NCBI GenBank assembly: GCA_051453625.1
Contig: JBOZIK010000001.1
Coordinates: forward strand, 264,837,251-264,901,250
DNA: 64,000 nucleotides
Reading direction: 5' to 3'
Source: Welwitschia mirabilis
Taxonomy: Eukaryota; Gnetophyta; Gnetopsida; Welwitschiales
Shown: piece after piece, positions 13,072 through 24,414 of the stretch
Layout: every line of letters starts with the position of its first letter
Position numbering within the stretch: position 1 is the stretch's first letter
The notes under the pieces: model-generated
Database searches by the model: none
Seen by the model: the letters and a program-made list of their open reading frames with translations, nothing else
What the model was told of the DNA's origin: nothing
Translations under genes and position numbers: made by a program

Positions 13072-14638
13072 TGTTATACCATCAACTTAAGTGTATTAAA
13101 TAGCGTATTTTGAGTTGTTTTGTAGGTAAATTAAAAGATAAATGCTTAATTCTCATGATAATGAAGAACTAAGATGAACAGAATGAAAATATACAATTTA
13201 CACCTAAATTACAAGCATTTTGTGTAGATATGGATAAATGATATTTTGGATAGTGATTCCTATAAATCAGACTAACTGAAGATTGATAAAAAACCCATCA
13301 TCCACCTAATTGTCTAGATGTTATTAGCAAATGACATCTCCAAAACTAATCAATAACACTTTACATGTAGTTCATAGGCAGTTCAACTAAAGCAAATAAG
13401 GACATCTAATTATCAGTATGAATTGTCTCTTATATCATCCGAATGATCATAAAGATGGTACTATTCTCTTATACTTTTACTAAATGTTCACCCATGTTGT
13501 TGCCACTTTATTATGACTTTCCTTTGCATGCTAGCTAGAGTTTTTTCTTTGCTTCTCTATTAGTTTCCCTTTCTTTTTTGTTTATAAATAAGGATATCTC
13601 CTCGATCCCTAATCATCTTTGACAGTACCTGATATACTCATGATAGGAGATCTTGGAACCGGAGAACCATTCTGTGATTGTAGAAAGATATTCTCTTGGT
13701 ATTAGGTGACATTTCCTTTATTGAGAAATGGCTACTTTGTAATATAAATGTTGCATGCTTTTTAAAATGAATTATCTTCTTTTATGTTCAATATATGCAG
13801 AAACTTATCCCTTATAGTTTATGTTATTTAAGATTCAGTGACAGGTTTCTTCTGTTATATAGATTATGAGGGCAGCCTTTGTCAAGGTTAAGCTTGATTA
13901 GTTTAGGTGCATCGTTATTTCTTTTCCTATATTAGTTTTGCATAAGTATGTTTTATTTCAATTCCATGCATTATAATTTATTTTAGTAGATTAGGGTTAC
14001 ACAATTTCCTTTTGAAAGCAACTCTTTCTTTTCCATACTTTGGCCTTCAANNNNNNNNNNNNNNNNNNNNNNNNNNNNNNNNNNNNNNNNNNNNNNNNNN
14101 NNNNNNNNNNNNNNNNNNNNNNNNNNNNNNNNNNNNNNNNNNNNNNNNNNAGATATTACCTTGGTGTTGGGTGGCGTTTTCTCCATTGAGGAATGGCTAC
14201 TTTATGATATAGATGCTTTTATGCTTTTTAATATAAATTATCTTTTTTTTGTATTTAATATATGCAGGAACTTATCCCTCATAGTTTATGTTATTTAAGA
14301 TTTAGTGACAGGTTTCTTTTGTTATATATATTATGAGGGAAGCCTTTATCAAGGTTGATCTTAATTAGCTTAGGTGCATTGTTATTACTTTTTCTAGAGT
14401 AGTTTTACATAATAATGCTTTATTTCAATTCCATACATTGCAATTTATTTTAGTAGATNNNNNNNNNNNNNNNNNNNNNNNNNNNNNNNNNNNNNNNNNN
14501 NNNACTTTGGCCTTTGATAGAATTATGACATTTTGGATCACTCCTATCTATACTAGTGTGTTGTGTTTGTGCATTATATTTATGATTAACAAGATTTAGC
14601 TTAGGATGTAAAACGTTTCATAAATATGTACTACAATA
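13072..14638 (+). repeat. Gypsy-2 5' LTR (with gaps)
   Basis: It aligns with the 3' LTR over 'tgagttgttttgtaggt', 'gataatgaagaact' and 'tgctagctagagtttttt'. A TATA-like 'tataaataagg' lies near 13580. Bases 13672-14050 are repeated at 14151-14503 across an N run of 100, which makes this LTR longer than its mate. A segment of about 95 bases near 13290-13385 is absent from the 3' LTR. Confidence 0.8.
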
Positions 14639-14641
14639 TCT

Positions 14642-14659
14642 TAGTGCCATTGTCGGGGA
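14642..14659 (+). other. Gypsy-2 primer-binding site (tRNA-Asp type)
   Basis: 'tagtgccattgtcgggga' differs from the canonical TGGCGCCGTTGCCGGGGA at four positions, all C-to-T or G-to-A. Confidence 0.8.
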
Positions 14660-15146
14660 AGGCTGCTTAAAATTCAAGAGTTGTCATTGCTTCAGTGGAT
14701 ATTCTAGATGTTTGCTGTAGTAGCGGTGTACCAGTATCTTTTGTAAGTTTTTATTTCGATTTTTGTTTTTACTAACCTCTAATGTCCCCTTTGTCATCTA
14801 GATATCATAGTTAGATGACTATCCTAGTTTCTACTTTCACTCTTTCTCTGGTTGTCTGTGTNNNNNNNNNNNNNNNNNNNNNNNNNNNNNNNNNNNNNNN
14901 NNNNNNNNNNNNNNNNNNNNNNNNNNNNNNNNNNNNNNNNNNNNNNNNNNNNNNNNNNNNNTTGTAAGTTTTTATTTCGATTTTTGTTTTTAATAACCTC
15001 TAATGTCCCCTTTGTCATCTAGATATCATAGTTAGATGACTATCCTAGTTTCTACTTTCCCTCTTTCTATGGTTGTCTGTGTTTCTGTCATCTAGGTTAT
15101 CGTTCGGATGATGTGGAAGATGATACATTCTTAGATCCAAGACTAA

Positions 15147-16560
15147 ATGGTTAAAATTAGAAAAAAGAAAAAATATCAAAGAGAGTGACAGCTCATTGCT
15201 GAAAATATCAGAGAAGGTTTACTAAATTTTGAAATTGAAACAAATCAAAATAATCTAAATAAATAATATTTACAATTACCTATTATTTCTGATTTTAATT
15301 CTGTAGAAGAGTTTGATTTTTCTACCATGTCAACCTCTAATTAAAAATAAAAATAACCTATTTCTCCAAATCCATCCCTAGTTATTGAAATCCTTACTTT
15401 AACTCCTTCACAACCTAATACTCGTACTACTTTAAGAGATCTTATTGCAATCCAAAAACATGAAATCNNNNNNNNNNAATCCAAAACCCTTTTAACTTAC
15501 CTTCTGGTAATGATGTAGAACTTAAAAACTTGAATTCTTATTCTACCTTTACTGGAGAACCTGATGAAGACCCTTTACAACACATCACCAACATTGAAAA
15601 AATTATCCTTTTGTCAAAAAATGGTAAAAAATGAATAAGTGATATAACCTATATGGTTATCTTTCTCATAACCTTAAAAGATAAAGCAAAAATTTGGCTT
15701 TGAATGATTTTCCATAGGTGCTTAAAATCTTGGAGTCAAGTTCAAGAAGCCTTCATTAAAAGCTTCATGAGTAAAACCACCATCTGGAAGCATAAGAAAG
15801 AAGTCACAAACTTCCAATAATGCCTAATGAAGACTATGCCTCTGCTTATAAGCAATTCTTTGTTTCTTTACATTCAAACCCTGTGGACGCCTTTTCAGAG
15901 GTAGGAGTTCATTAACTATTTCTATAGTGGATTAAACAGTTATACCATGTAACTCGTAGATTTCTCTTGTAGAGGTAACCTCTTAAACCAAACTTTAGAA
16001 GATTCTTAGAAAGTGTTGAAAAATTTAGTAGAAGTGAGTCAAACTTGGCTAAAACCCTCCTCTAGAGAAAACTAAATAGTAGGCCAAATCATTAAAGACC
16101 TCAAAAAAGTAAAATACAAAAAAACTAAAATCAAAAATAGAAAATGAACCAACTAGTGTCATTAAGGATTTCACTTATACCTTAGAGAAATACACTTAGA
16201 TAATTCTTAATGCTAAAGTGGCAACTGAGAAGAATGAAGTCTTTGTTCCAACATGCGATTTGTATGAAGATTGTTATCATATCACAAAGAATGCCCTTTA
16301 CTTCCAACTTGTAAAGAAAGAATATATGAAGAAGTACATGCCTTCAACTAAAGATCTTCCAAATACATTCAAAACTACAACCAAAGACAAGTCCCAAATT
16401 ACATTAAGATGAGTGAACAACTAAATCCTAGTAATTTCTAAACACATCATCCTAATTCCCAGCTTTTTAGAAATAGATTTAAACATCCTAACTTTTAATC
16501 CAACTACCTAAATCACTTGACAATATCTTCCAACTCCTAAAACCATAGTCATCCTCTTAG
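15147..16560 (+). pseudogene. gag: Gypsy-2 gag (degenerate)
   Basis: This is the structural capsid protein of the element. The ATG at 15147 starts a basic N-terminus (KKKKYQRE) matching Gypsy-1. Then come 'FTGEPDEDPLQHITNIEKI' near 15550, the 'WSQVQEAFIKSFMSKTT' block of plant gypsy gag near 15730, and a zinc-knuckle region at 16252-16294. In the knuckle the second Cys is Tyr, as in Gypsy-1, and a one-base shift separates the His from the final Cys. At least six stops and several shifts make it non-functional. A 10-N gap lies at 15468-15477. Confidence 0.75.
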
Positions 16561-17089
16561 AAATTCTATTGATGATTTGAGAAAAACTCAAGAAAAAATA
16601 AATGCAAACATAAAAAATCTAGTAAACATCTTGTAAAAAAAAACATGCTCGTCAACCAAAGACCGTAAGGGATCCTTGTCACTCAACCTTTATCGAACCC
16701 TAAAAAAGTATAAAAAGATTGTAAGGTGGTGACAAGAAGTGGAAATGATATAAATCCCCTTACTTATGAGGCTTTAAATTCCTAAAATAACAAAAACAAT
16801 AAGGAAAAGGACAAAGAAATCCTAGAAAATCATTTCTTCCATTCTTCACTTAGCAACAAAAAAAAAGATCCTTGACAAAAGAAACTTGCTACCCCATGGC
16901 TTAATAAGATTAACACAAACCTCATATTTGACTTATTTAAAAGCCTTAATGAAAAATGTGAGAATCAACTTACCTTTTTGGAAACTTTTGTAAGAAAACC
17001 CCAAATACTCTAAACTATGAAAAGACTTAATAAGAAGGAAATAAAAATAAACCATCCCTAGTAAAGTATTCTTAGCTTAATCCCTTAAT

Positions 17090-17520
17090 AACTTGGTTTT
17101 CAAGAAGTGTCTAAAGTTTAAAGATATGGAGGCAGAAACTATTAGTGTCACTTTAAAGGGAAACTGTAGAATTAAGAAAGCCTTGATAGATATAAAAGGC
17201 AGTGTTAATATTATACCCTTGCATATTTGTTAATGTCTTGGATTGGAAGGATGAGTAGAACCTATATAAATTGTCTTAAAGTTAGTTGATGCATCAGTAA
17301 AAAAAACCTTTAGGTATGATTAAGGACTTGGTTATTCAAATAGAGAAAGCTTTCTACCCAATAGATGTAGTTATTTTAGAAGTTGAGCATTAAGGTGGAT
17401 ATCCCCTACCTCTAGATAGAGCTTTCTATGCAATAATTCATTGCATTATAGACATAAGAACTAGATTAATGAAATGTCTTTTTGGAAACAAATGATTTTC
17501 AATAAGAGTGTTTAATGCAG
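17090..17520 (+). pseudogene. Gypsy-2 aspartic protease (degenerate)
   Basis: It is homologous to the Gypsy-1 protease at 10380-10790. The active-site block reads ALIDIKGSVNI, so the conserved Gly-Ala after the Asp pair has been disrupted. The closing block 'PLPLDRAFYAIIHCIID' keeps the pattern but changes LLLGR to LPLDR. The catalytic site could not work. The region ends shortly before similarity to Gypsy-1 is lost near 17600. Confidence 0.65.
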
Positions 17521-17599
17521 CAGAAAAAATTTAAGTAATAATTTAGTTTGGAGGATAATATAAAACCAACCCTATTTTTACAGCACCATCCAACCCTAA

Positions 17600-19700
17600 A
17601 GCAAATTGTAAAAGATAAGATCATAAAAATTATGGGTGAAAAATGGTGTATGCACATAGACAATGGTTGAAATGACATGAGGATTTTTAGACATAACTCT
17701 AAACATGGTAGAATTACTTATTTTGGAGGTTTTCCTCAGTGAGGAGGACTTCCTTTCTATCATTATCTAAGTTCTCTTTTAGCCTACTCCTTCATTAAAT
17801 ATTATGACTTCATATGATCGTCTTTTAAAACTTGACTTCTGTATTGCTTTATAAAGGATCATGTTTAGTTTTATACTTGGGGCATTTACAAGTGGTATAT
17901 TCACCCAATCTTGAGACATTCCTATGTCTATGGATTGTATTTAGAGGAAGATGCCTTATGTTTTATGTTTTTTTCAATGGTGATTAAGTCTTAAGTTATC
18001 GAGGAGCATTCTTTTCTGTCTTTTATCTCACTTATTCACCTTCATCTTTCTTAAGTATGTGATCACGTGGGAATTTTATGTCCAAAAAAAAAATGTAAAA
18101 AGCATAATGTCCTATCACAAGTATACTGAGGCAAATATTTCTAAGAGGATTCTTTGGCAGTGTAATATGGTAGCTATGGGAACTCCACTGGGGGGTCAGT
18201 TAGCCATGCTTCGCTGGTCCTTACTCCTCTAACAGTGGTTGCACTCCCCTCACCATCATTAAAAAAATCAAATCCTTAGTATTCCCACTTAATCATTTTA
18301 CTTTTAGAGATTAAGGTGCATTTTTGGGGTACAAACAGGTGAGTTCATTTCTTAGTAACTTTTGGTTTTGACTTTTATTATTCTATACACTTGACACTCT
18401 GGATATCTCTATAACCACTGTCTTTTCGAATGAACTTTATAAAGTTAATATATTTTTCATGCATATTTACTGAAGTGATGTTATGATGTTTTCCTTTGGA
18501 GTTTTCTCCATTAGTACTTAAGATAGGTAAACAATCTTCTTCTTATTCATTTTGTCTATTTTCACTCTGGTTTTCTTCTGTTTTTGAGTCTACTATTTCA
18601 AAGTCATTTCTGCATTTTCTTGTTTCTTCTTAGGACTTTAATCATTTAGTAGTTTTCTTATTGTTTACTCATGAGTCCCTTTGTCAGTTATTACGTTCTC
18701 AACTCTACCATGCTTTCAATTTTTCTGTTCGGGTACATTCCTTCAATTTTTATTGCAGGTTTTCAACCTAGATGGTCTATTTTCTTCAGCTATAGTTTTC
18801 CTTTTCAGTATGTCTTTTTACAATTCTATCTTTTTCCTTTTTACAAAAAATATCACTTTCATTATTCTACTTGAGCCTCACTTTCTTTTCTAACATTTTT
18901 ATTCTCAAAATCTTATTGGTGGAGCATCGTCTGTTCTATCTTCCAGATGATACACAAGACGATGGACTGATTTTTTTTTATGGTCGTCCTAGGGCTAACG
19001 TCTAGACACCACGTTCAAATGACAGTGTGATAAAATTGTAGCTAAAACCATTTTCCTTTATTTCTTACTTATTTTCTCATCTTTTTCCTCTGTTCTTCTG
19101 AGAGACAATGACCCCTCTAGCTACTACCAGCATCTTAGGCCTTGTCCTGTCTGATTTCATTATCAGATTCACAAGTTTTCTCCAAATTTACAAAAATGAG
19201 GTATGTTTCTCCCTCTTCCTGATTTTTCATTTTTTTCTCCTATTTTTTAGCCTTTCAACACAGAGTTTTAATGTATATTATTCTTTCATTATGCTCTTCA
19301 TTTTGGGACTTACGGATCTGAATTTCACTGTGTATTTTTCGAGTTATGATCATTTTTGCATATTCCTAGGAATTCTCATGTTCTTACCTTTCACACTCAT
19401 TTTCTTGTGAACTATAAGTCGAATCATAGTGGTCCTTTAGGCAAAATTGATCAGTGTGATGTGCTTTATGAGTTTACTAAATTAGATTTCTTATTTGAGT
19501 ACTTTGATTTTTTCCTTACTGTGAGGCCTACTACGTACACAGTGTTTGGTTTTTCTTCATTTTTTCTTGTTTCTTTCCTTGAAATTAGGAAATTTGGAAT
19601 GCATTGCATATTTTTGGAGGGTAATAAGACATATTTTTAGTATTTTTAATACTTTTTATTAATTACAGGGTAATTTATTGTGTATTCATGTGACGTTTTC
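17600..19700 (+). other. Gypsy-2 long non-coding 3' region
   Basis: There is no RT, integrase or RNase H motif on either strand. 18120-19470 recurs at 1-1560, and 18369-18590 recurs at 20381-20600, so this is a stable part of the family. T-rich open frames at 18671-18893 and 19108-19640 encode only hydrophobic low-complexity strings and are probably chance. Confidence 0.55.
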
Positions 19701-19721
19701 ATCTTGTTTATCTGTTTTCGC

Positions 19722-20280
19722 ATGAGGAGTTTTGTGTTTACAATTGAGCAGACACATACACGTAGAGCTAGACAGGCAGAAGATTTAGCTAAGTCTATAG
19801 GGTAGGCAATAGGCCCTTTGGTTAAGCCTGAGATATAGCATGAGGAGCCCATACACCCGGCACCTCGACATAGATGATCCTTGAGTATACAGACGGCTAA
19901 CATTCATGTCAAGAGATATTTTGGTGATCTTATGAGCCATTTAGAGCCTAAGGTTGATCAAAGACTGATAGAGTTATAGCTTAGATGGATCACAGATGTG
20001 CACAGTGCATACTATGCTTCTGAGACGAGAGAATTCTATGACACATGCACATCGAGAGGCAACCAGACATTCGTGGTCAGCTATAGGATCACATTGTTGC
20101 ATACATTCGAGATCACAAGATTTTCATCCTCCCATCTCACATCGTAGTCATCACAGATTTTGGAGGACTTAGGAGCTTACATATTTATTCAGCTATTTGG
20201 ACAAAGGAGTGTCGAGCTTACGATGCCATTTTAGAGATTCCAGCTGACATGACCATGGATCGATGAGGCATCAATGTTAC
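19722..20280 (+). pseudogene. Accessory ORF of Gypsy-2 (possible plant-transposon-protein domain)
   Basis: From the ATG at 19722 one frame runs about 140 codons broken only by stops. It has a basic, helical N-terminus (RRARQAEDLAKSIG), then IHVKRYFGDLMSHLEP and a segment with the pattern W-x-x-D-x-x-x-A-x-Y-x-x-E-x-R-E-F-Y. That pattern recalls the 'putative plant transposon protein' domain found in many plant retroelements. The patch is visibly richer in G and C than its surroundings and has codon-like texture. A frame change near 20140 and an N run at 20281 end it. The role is unknown, and the domain assignment is from pattern only. Confidence 0.45.
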
Positions 20281-20380
20281 NNNNNNNNNNNNNNNNNNNN
20301 NNNNNNNNNNNNNNNNNNNNNNNNNNNNNNNNNNNNNNNNNNNNNNNNNNNNNNNNNNNNNNNNNNNNNNNNNNNNNNNN

Positions 20381-21150
20381 GACCTTTATTATTCTACACA
20401 CTTAAAACCTTAGATATTATCATAACTACTACCTTTTTGAATGAACTTTATCAAGTTAATACATTTTGTCATGCATCTTTACTTAGGTAATGTTATAATA
20501 TTTTCCTTTAGAGTTTGCTATGTTAGTACTTAGGATAGGTGTACAATCTTCTCCTTGTTTCTTGTGTCCATTTTCCCTCTGCTTTTCTTTTTTTTCATGT
20601 CTACTTTTTTTTAATCATTTCCGCATTTTCTTCTTTTTCCTAGAACTTTACCCATTTTGTTTTTTTAAGCAATTTGAGATGCATTGCTATTTTAATTGGG
20701 GGATAGGACACACATATTTTTAGTATTTTTTAAATATTTTTTGAAAATTTATGAATCATTATTACAGATCCTCCTTTCGGACTAGCTGTAGAGTACATCG
20801 ATGTTTACATGATTCTTTATCATAGTGAGGGATTGTTTATCATGATTATTTAGTTAATGAAAAAATTAATTTCTATCACAGGTTCTATTTTTTGAAGATC
20901 TCTTGAGGAGCCTGTCATTCCAATCACCATCTAGATGACATACTAGATGACCTACTTTTGATGCTTACCATGTATATCTAACCAGTTTTTACTTTTTCCA
21001 GAAAATCAATCTTTTGCTAATATATGTCACAATTCTTTTTTAGATACTTCTTTTAGATATTCTAGCTATTTTTACTATTTAAAATTTAACTTGCAAACAT
21101 GGTTTACTACCTAGTTTTGTCAGGGACTGACAAAGCTAAGTGTGGGGCTA
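20381..21150 (+). repeat. Second copy of the Gypsy-2 3' region, internally deleted
   Basis: 20381-20600 repeats 18369-18590. 20660-20770 resembles 19590-19680, with about 1 kb missing between. It follows an N run of 100 and leads into the polypurine tract ('agtgtggggcta', 21139-21150) before the 3' LTR. It may be a real internal duplication or a join of two copies by the assembler. Confidence 0.55.
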
Positions 21151-22175
21151 TGTTATGCCGCCAACTTACATGTATTTGATAGGATATTTTGAGTTGTTTT
21201 GTAGGTGAATTAATAGATAAATGATGAGTTCTCATGATAATGAAGAACTGGGATGAACAGAATGCAAATATATAATTTCTAGATAAATTACAAGCATTTC
21301 GTGCAGATATGGATAAATGATATTTTGGATAATGATTCCTGTAAATAATGAGCAATCAAACTGATTGAAGATTGATCCATCGATTCAACTAAAACAAATA
21401 AGAACATCTAATTATCAGTCTGCATTATCTCTTATATCATTCAAACAACCATAAAGACAACACTGTTCTCTCATACTTTTACCAAATGTTCACTCATGTT
21501 GTTGCCACTTTATTGCAAATTTCCTTTGCATGCTAGGTAGAGTTTTTTATTTGCTTTTTTGCTAGTTTCCCTTTCTTTTCTAGTTATAAATAAGGGTTTC
21601 TCCTTCGATCCCTAATCATCTTTGATAATACCTGATATACTTGTGATAGAAGATCTTGGAACAGGAAAATCATCTTGTAATCCCAGAGAGATATTACCTT
21701 GGTGTTGGGTAGAGTTTTATCCATTAAGGAACAACTACTTTGTGATACAAATGATTTTATGCATTTTAATATGAATTATCTTATTTTGTATTTAATATAT
21801 GTAGGAACTTATCTCTTATAGTTTATATTATTTAAGATTTAGTAACAGGTTTCTTTTGTTATATAGATTATGAGGGCAGCCTTTGTCAAGGTTGAGCTTA
21901 ATTAGTTTAGGTGCATCAATATTTCTTTTCCTAAATTAGTTTTGCATAAGAATGTTTTATTTTAATTTCATGCATTACAATTTATTTTAGTAGATTAGGG
22001 TTACACAATTTTCTCATGAAAGCAACTCTTTATTTTTCATGCTTTGGCCTTCGATAGAATTACAACATTTTAGATTACTTCCATGTATACTAGTGTGTTG
22101 TGTTTGTGTATAATATTTGTGATTAATAGGATTCAGCTTAGGATGTAAAACATTGTATAAATATGTACCACAATA
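21151..22175 (+). repeat. Gypsy-2 3' LTR
   Basis: It starts 'tgttatgccgcc' and ends 'accacaata', followed by gagta (22176-22180), the right target-site duplication. A TATA-like 'tataaataaggg' lies near 21585. It is shorter than the 5' LTR because it lacks the gap-flanking duplication and a 95-base segment. Confidence 0.85.
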
Positions 22176-22445
22176 GAGTATATGTTCATACTTATCACAA
22201 GTAAAAATTAAGGGAAATCCAAAAGGAGGGGGAACATCTAGGCTACTTGGAGTGGGAACATTTTCCTTGAGAACTTATAGTTACATATTCTCATAAGGAT
22301 AGAGGACATTCATGTAGTTTTGAGTGGGAATATCTGTATGTAAAATAGAGATTATTCCTTTATCTTGATCCAATCATGATGAGAGATTGTCACCTTATCA
22401 CTTGATTCTTATAACTATTGGCATTATTGAAACCTTCTACTTACA
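22176..22445 (-). repeat. Copia-A 3' LTR, second segment
   Basis: It continues the LTR broken at 13071 and aligns with about 30735-31062. Shared sequence includes 'gatgagagattg' and 'acttgattcttataactat'. It ends in CA at 22444-22445, next to the polypurine tract. Confidence 0.85.
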
Positions 22446-22472
22446 ATCTTCCCCTTTTCAATGATGGCAAAT
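22446..22472 (-). other. Copia-A polypurine tract
   Basis: On the minus strand this reads 'gaaaaggggaagat' directly before the 3' LTR, preceded by 'tttgccatcatt'. It would prime plus-strand synthesis. The same arrangement occurs in Copia-D at 49519-49545. Confidence 0.7.
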
Positions 22473-22880
22473 ATAATGTTTGAAGGACATCTATGAAATA
22501 ATATCCTCTTAAGATGTAGACTAGCTTTCCTTGAGTTTGATATCCTTGTTTGATAAAAACTAAAATGATAAAGCTATCATATATTAGATAGATTTGCAAG
22601 CATTACTTTCTCTTTTGACACCATCAATTCTAAAAGAAAAAATAAGAGATACAACATAATATCCGTAAAAAGCATGCAAGTAATAATAATGATATGGCAA
22701 AGCAATAGAAACTATATTGATTATTAATCCAAAAGATGGTTTACATATTCATTATAGCTTGATGTACATAAGAGCTAGAGAAAATAGACAAACAAACATA
22801 GAAATACAATAGAGAGTAAAAAGACATAGTAGAGATAAAACTAGAAGAAGAAACAACAGAAGAGAATTTGAAGACATGTT

Positions 22881-24010
22881 TTAGTTAGATTCCACTACAT
22901 GATTACTACTGCTACTACTGTAACAGGTGGATGCCACCTATAATATAAAATTGATGAGCGATTTTTTTATCTTAAATAGCTAAGAGAAAATCCATTTGAG
23001 ACATTTTTCAATTGAGAAGTATCCCTTAAATACTCATCAAGTCACATGTGCTTGAACCACCTAGTTGGAGGAGAAGATGGAGCTATAGGAGTAATGCCTT
23101 CTACAATCTTCATTCAAATAAGTGAGATCTCATCAAATGGCTTTAGTAGTTTTATAATGTTTTACTTTTAATGGAGCTACCTAGTCATGATACATGTTAG
23201 TAATGAGACCTCAATATGGTAGATCTGCTGAACTCATAAATTTATAGAAAGACATATTTTAAAAAATCAGTTGAGGTAAGTGAAGATGAATACTTTGAGC
23301 ATAATAATACATGACATATGCATACAAAGGAGATACTTTGTCCATGTGGTCAAGCTTTAGAATGAAATTTATAGAAATGATGTAAAAAACTACCTTGTAG
23401 ATTAACCTCAAAATCCAAGTATGAATGGTAGTTTTCCATTCCTCTTGTATTTCACACAAGACTTTGTCGAGTTCATCTCTAGAAACTAGACTATCTAGTA
23501 CTAAAACTAAAGTAATATGCACATATTCTTCATAGTCTAGTAAAAACTAAGTGGAATCGGAAATCATTTTAGAATTAATCTCAATATTAATGCCATACAA
23601 ATTTAACACAAATTGATTTTTCTCATGTTGATAAGAGCCCTTACAGTAAACCATGTAAACTAAATTTACTAGAGCATGAGTATGAGGGTCTAGAATGTAT
23701 GTCCAATTTAACTCTTTCAATATAGAAAAAAATATTGAAATAAAACCTAAATGTGTCATGTAGAACAACCCTCTCTAAAGCAAGAGGATTTTTATTGAAT
23801 GTTTGGGTTCACATAGCCTTTTCCCTAGGAGTTACAAAAACTAGCTCTTCTTCTTTTTTTTCCTCTGTCTTTTTTTAAAACTGGAATCTTTTGCCTTAGC
23901 ATGATGGATTTGAAGAAAATAAGAGAAAGATGCAAGATATCTAAGAAGAATAAGATAAGGAAAAATAAACCAAGAAAAGGACACTTACTTCTTGAGTATG
24001 GAGTACTCAC
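22881..24010 (-). pseudogene. Copia-A accessory 3' ORF (putative plant transposon protein-like)
   Basis: About 375 codons lie in sense between RNase H and the 3' LTR, where SIRE elements carry a so-called env-like gene. The start is probably the GTG at 24010, derived from ATG. The N-terminus is hydrophobic then Lys/Arg-rich. After one frameshift near 23770, long open stretches follow (23768-23547, 23522-23259). They show the pattern LNWTYILDP, LVNLVYMVYC, FVLNLYGINIEIN, EEWKTTIHTW, then an amphipathic helix block with YAYVMYYYAQSIHLHLPQLI and a 'LITNMYHD' tail. The order and spacing match Copia-D 50324-51364. No transmembrane-plus-signal layout typical of an envelope protein is clear. The function is unknown. 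Confidence 0.65.
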
Positions 24011-24019
24011 AATAATAGG

Positions 24020-24245
24020 CTAAGATAAAAGAAAGGAGGGGTTGATCATTTATATAAAGGAAAACAACTAGAAGAGTGTATTAAGTAGATATAATCCATG
24101 GATTTACATCTACATAGGTGCATAGATGTCCATGATTTTGAAGGATTGACATCCACCCTCCACTTGGACTAGAGAACCACTCATAAATGTGCAAACATCT
24201 AATCTCTTAGAAGTGCAGACATCTAGATCCCTGGTATGCTAGAGT
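24020..24245 (-). promoter_or_regulatory. Promoter-like module upstream of the Copia-A accessory ORF
   Basis: On the minus strand a run of GATGTC/GACATC motifs (copies near 24122, 24147, 24187 and 24217 on the plus strand) is followed by a TATA-like 'tttatataaat' near 24050, then the ORF start 40 bases later. The same short motif is scattered through this element's LTRs (30638-30860 and 12975-13060). A role as an internal promoter is inferred. Confidence 0.4.
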
Positions 24246-24414
24246 GGTCCAACATAAAGAAATGAATGACAAGTTTGGATTAAAAATGAAAATGAAATGA
24301 TAGAAGACACTAGAAAGATAAAAAACTATGCTTTAAATACACTCAAACTTGTAATTAATATGTATAGATGTTTATATTTAAACACAAGAAATCATATCTT
24401 GCTTGGGCATGTTC

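Larger units (their letters stand above)
13072..22175 (+). mobile_element. Gypsy-2, gag-protease element without RT, nested in Copia-A LTR
   Basis: Two LTRs (13072-14638 and 21151-22175) start TGTTATxCCxxCAACTTA and end ACAATA. A tRNA-Asp-type primer site follows the first, and gag and protease remnants follow that. No integrase, RT or RNase H motif appears between protease and the 3' LTR. That space holds a long non-coding region and an accessory-type ORF. The target-site duplication gagtg / gagta interrupts a sequence that is continuous in the other Copia-A LTR near 30730. The element is therefore younger than Copia-A and probably depended on another element for mobilisation. Confidence 0.8.

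Noticed and set aside
16218-16412. Open frame over the Gypsy-2 zinc knuckle, read to its end
   Set aside because: Only the first half is gag. After the His the true frame shifts by one base (KECPLLPTCKERIY), so the second half is not the real protein.
18671-19640. Overlapping hydrophobic open frames (18671, 18681, 19108, 19356) that could suggest membrane proteins
   Set aside because: T-rich DNA gives Phe/Leu/Ser strings by chance, and the homologous region at 1-1560 does not keep the frames.
22881-24010. Calling the accessory ORFs envelope genes
   Set aside because: Position fits the env-like ORF of SIRE elements, but no convincing signal peptide plus transmembrane layout was seen, and the residue pattern points elsewhere.
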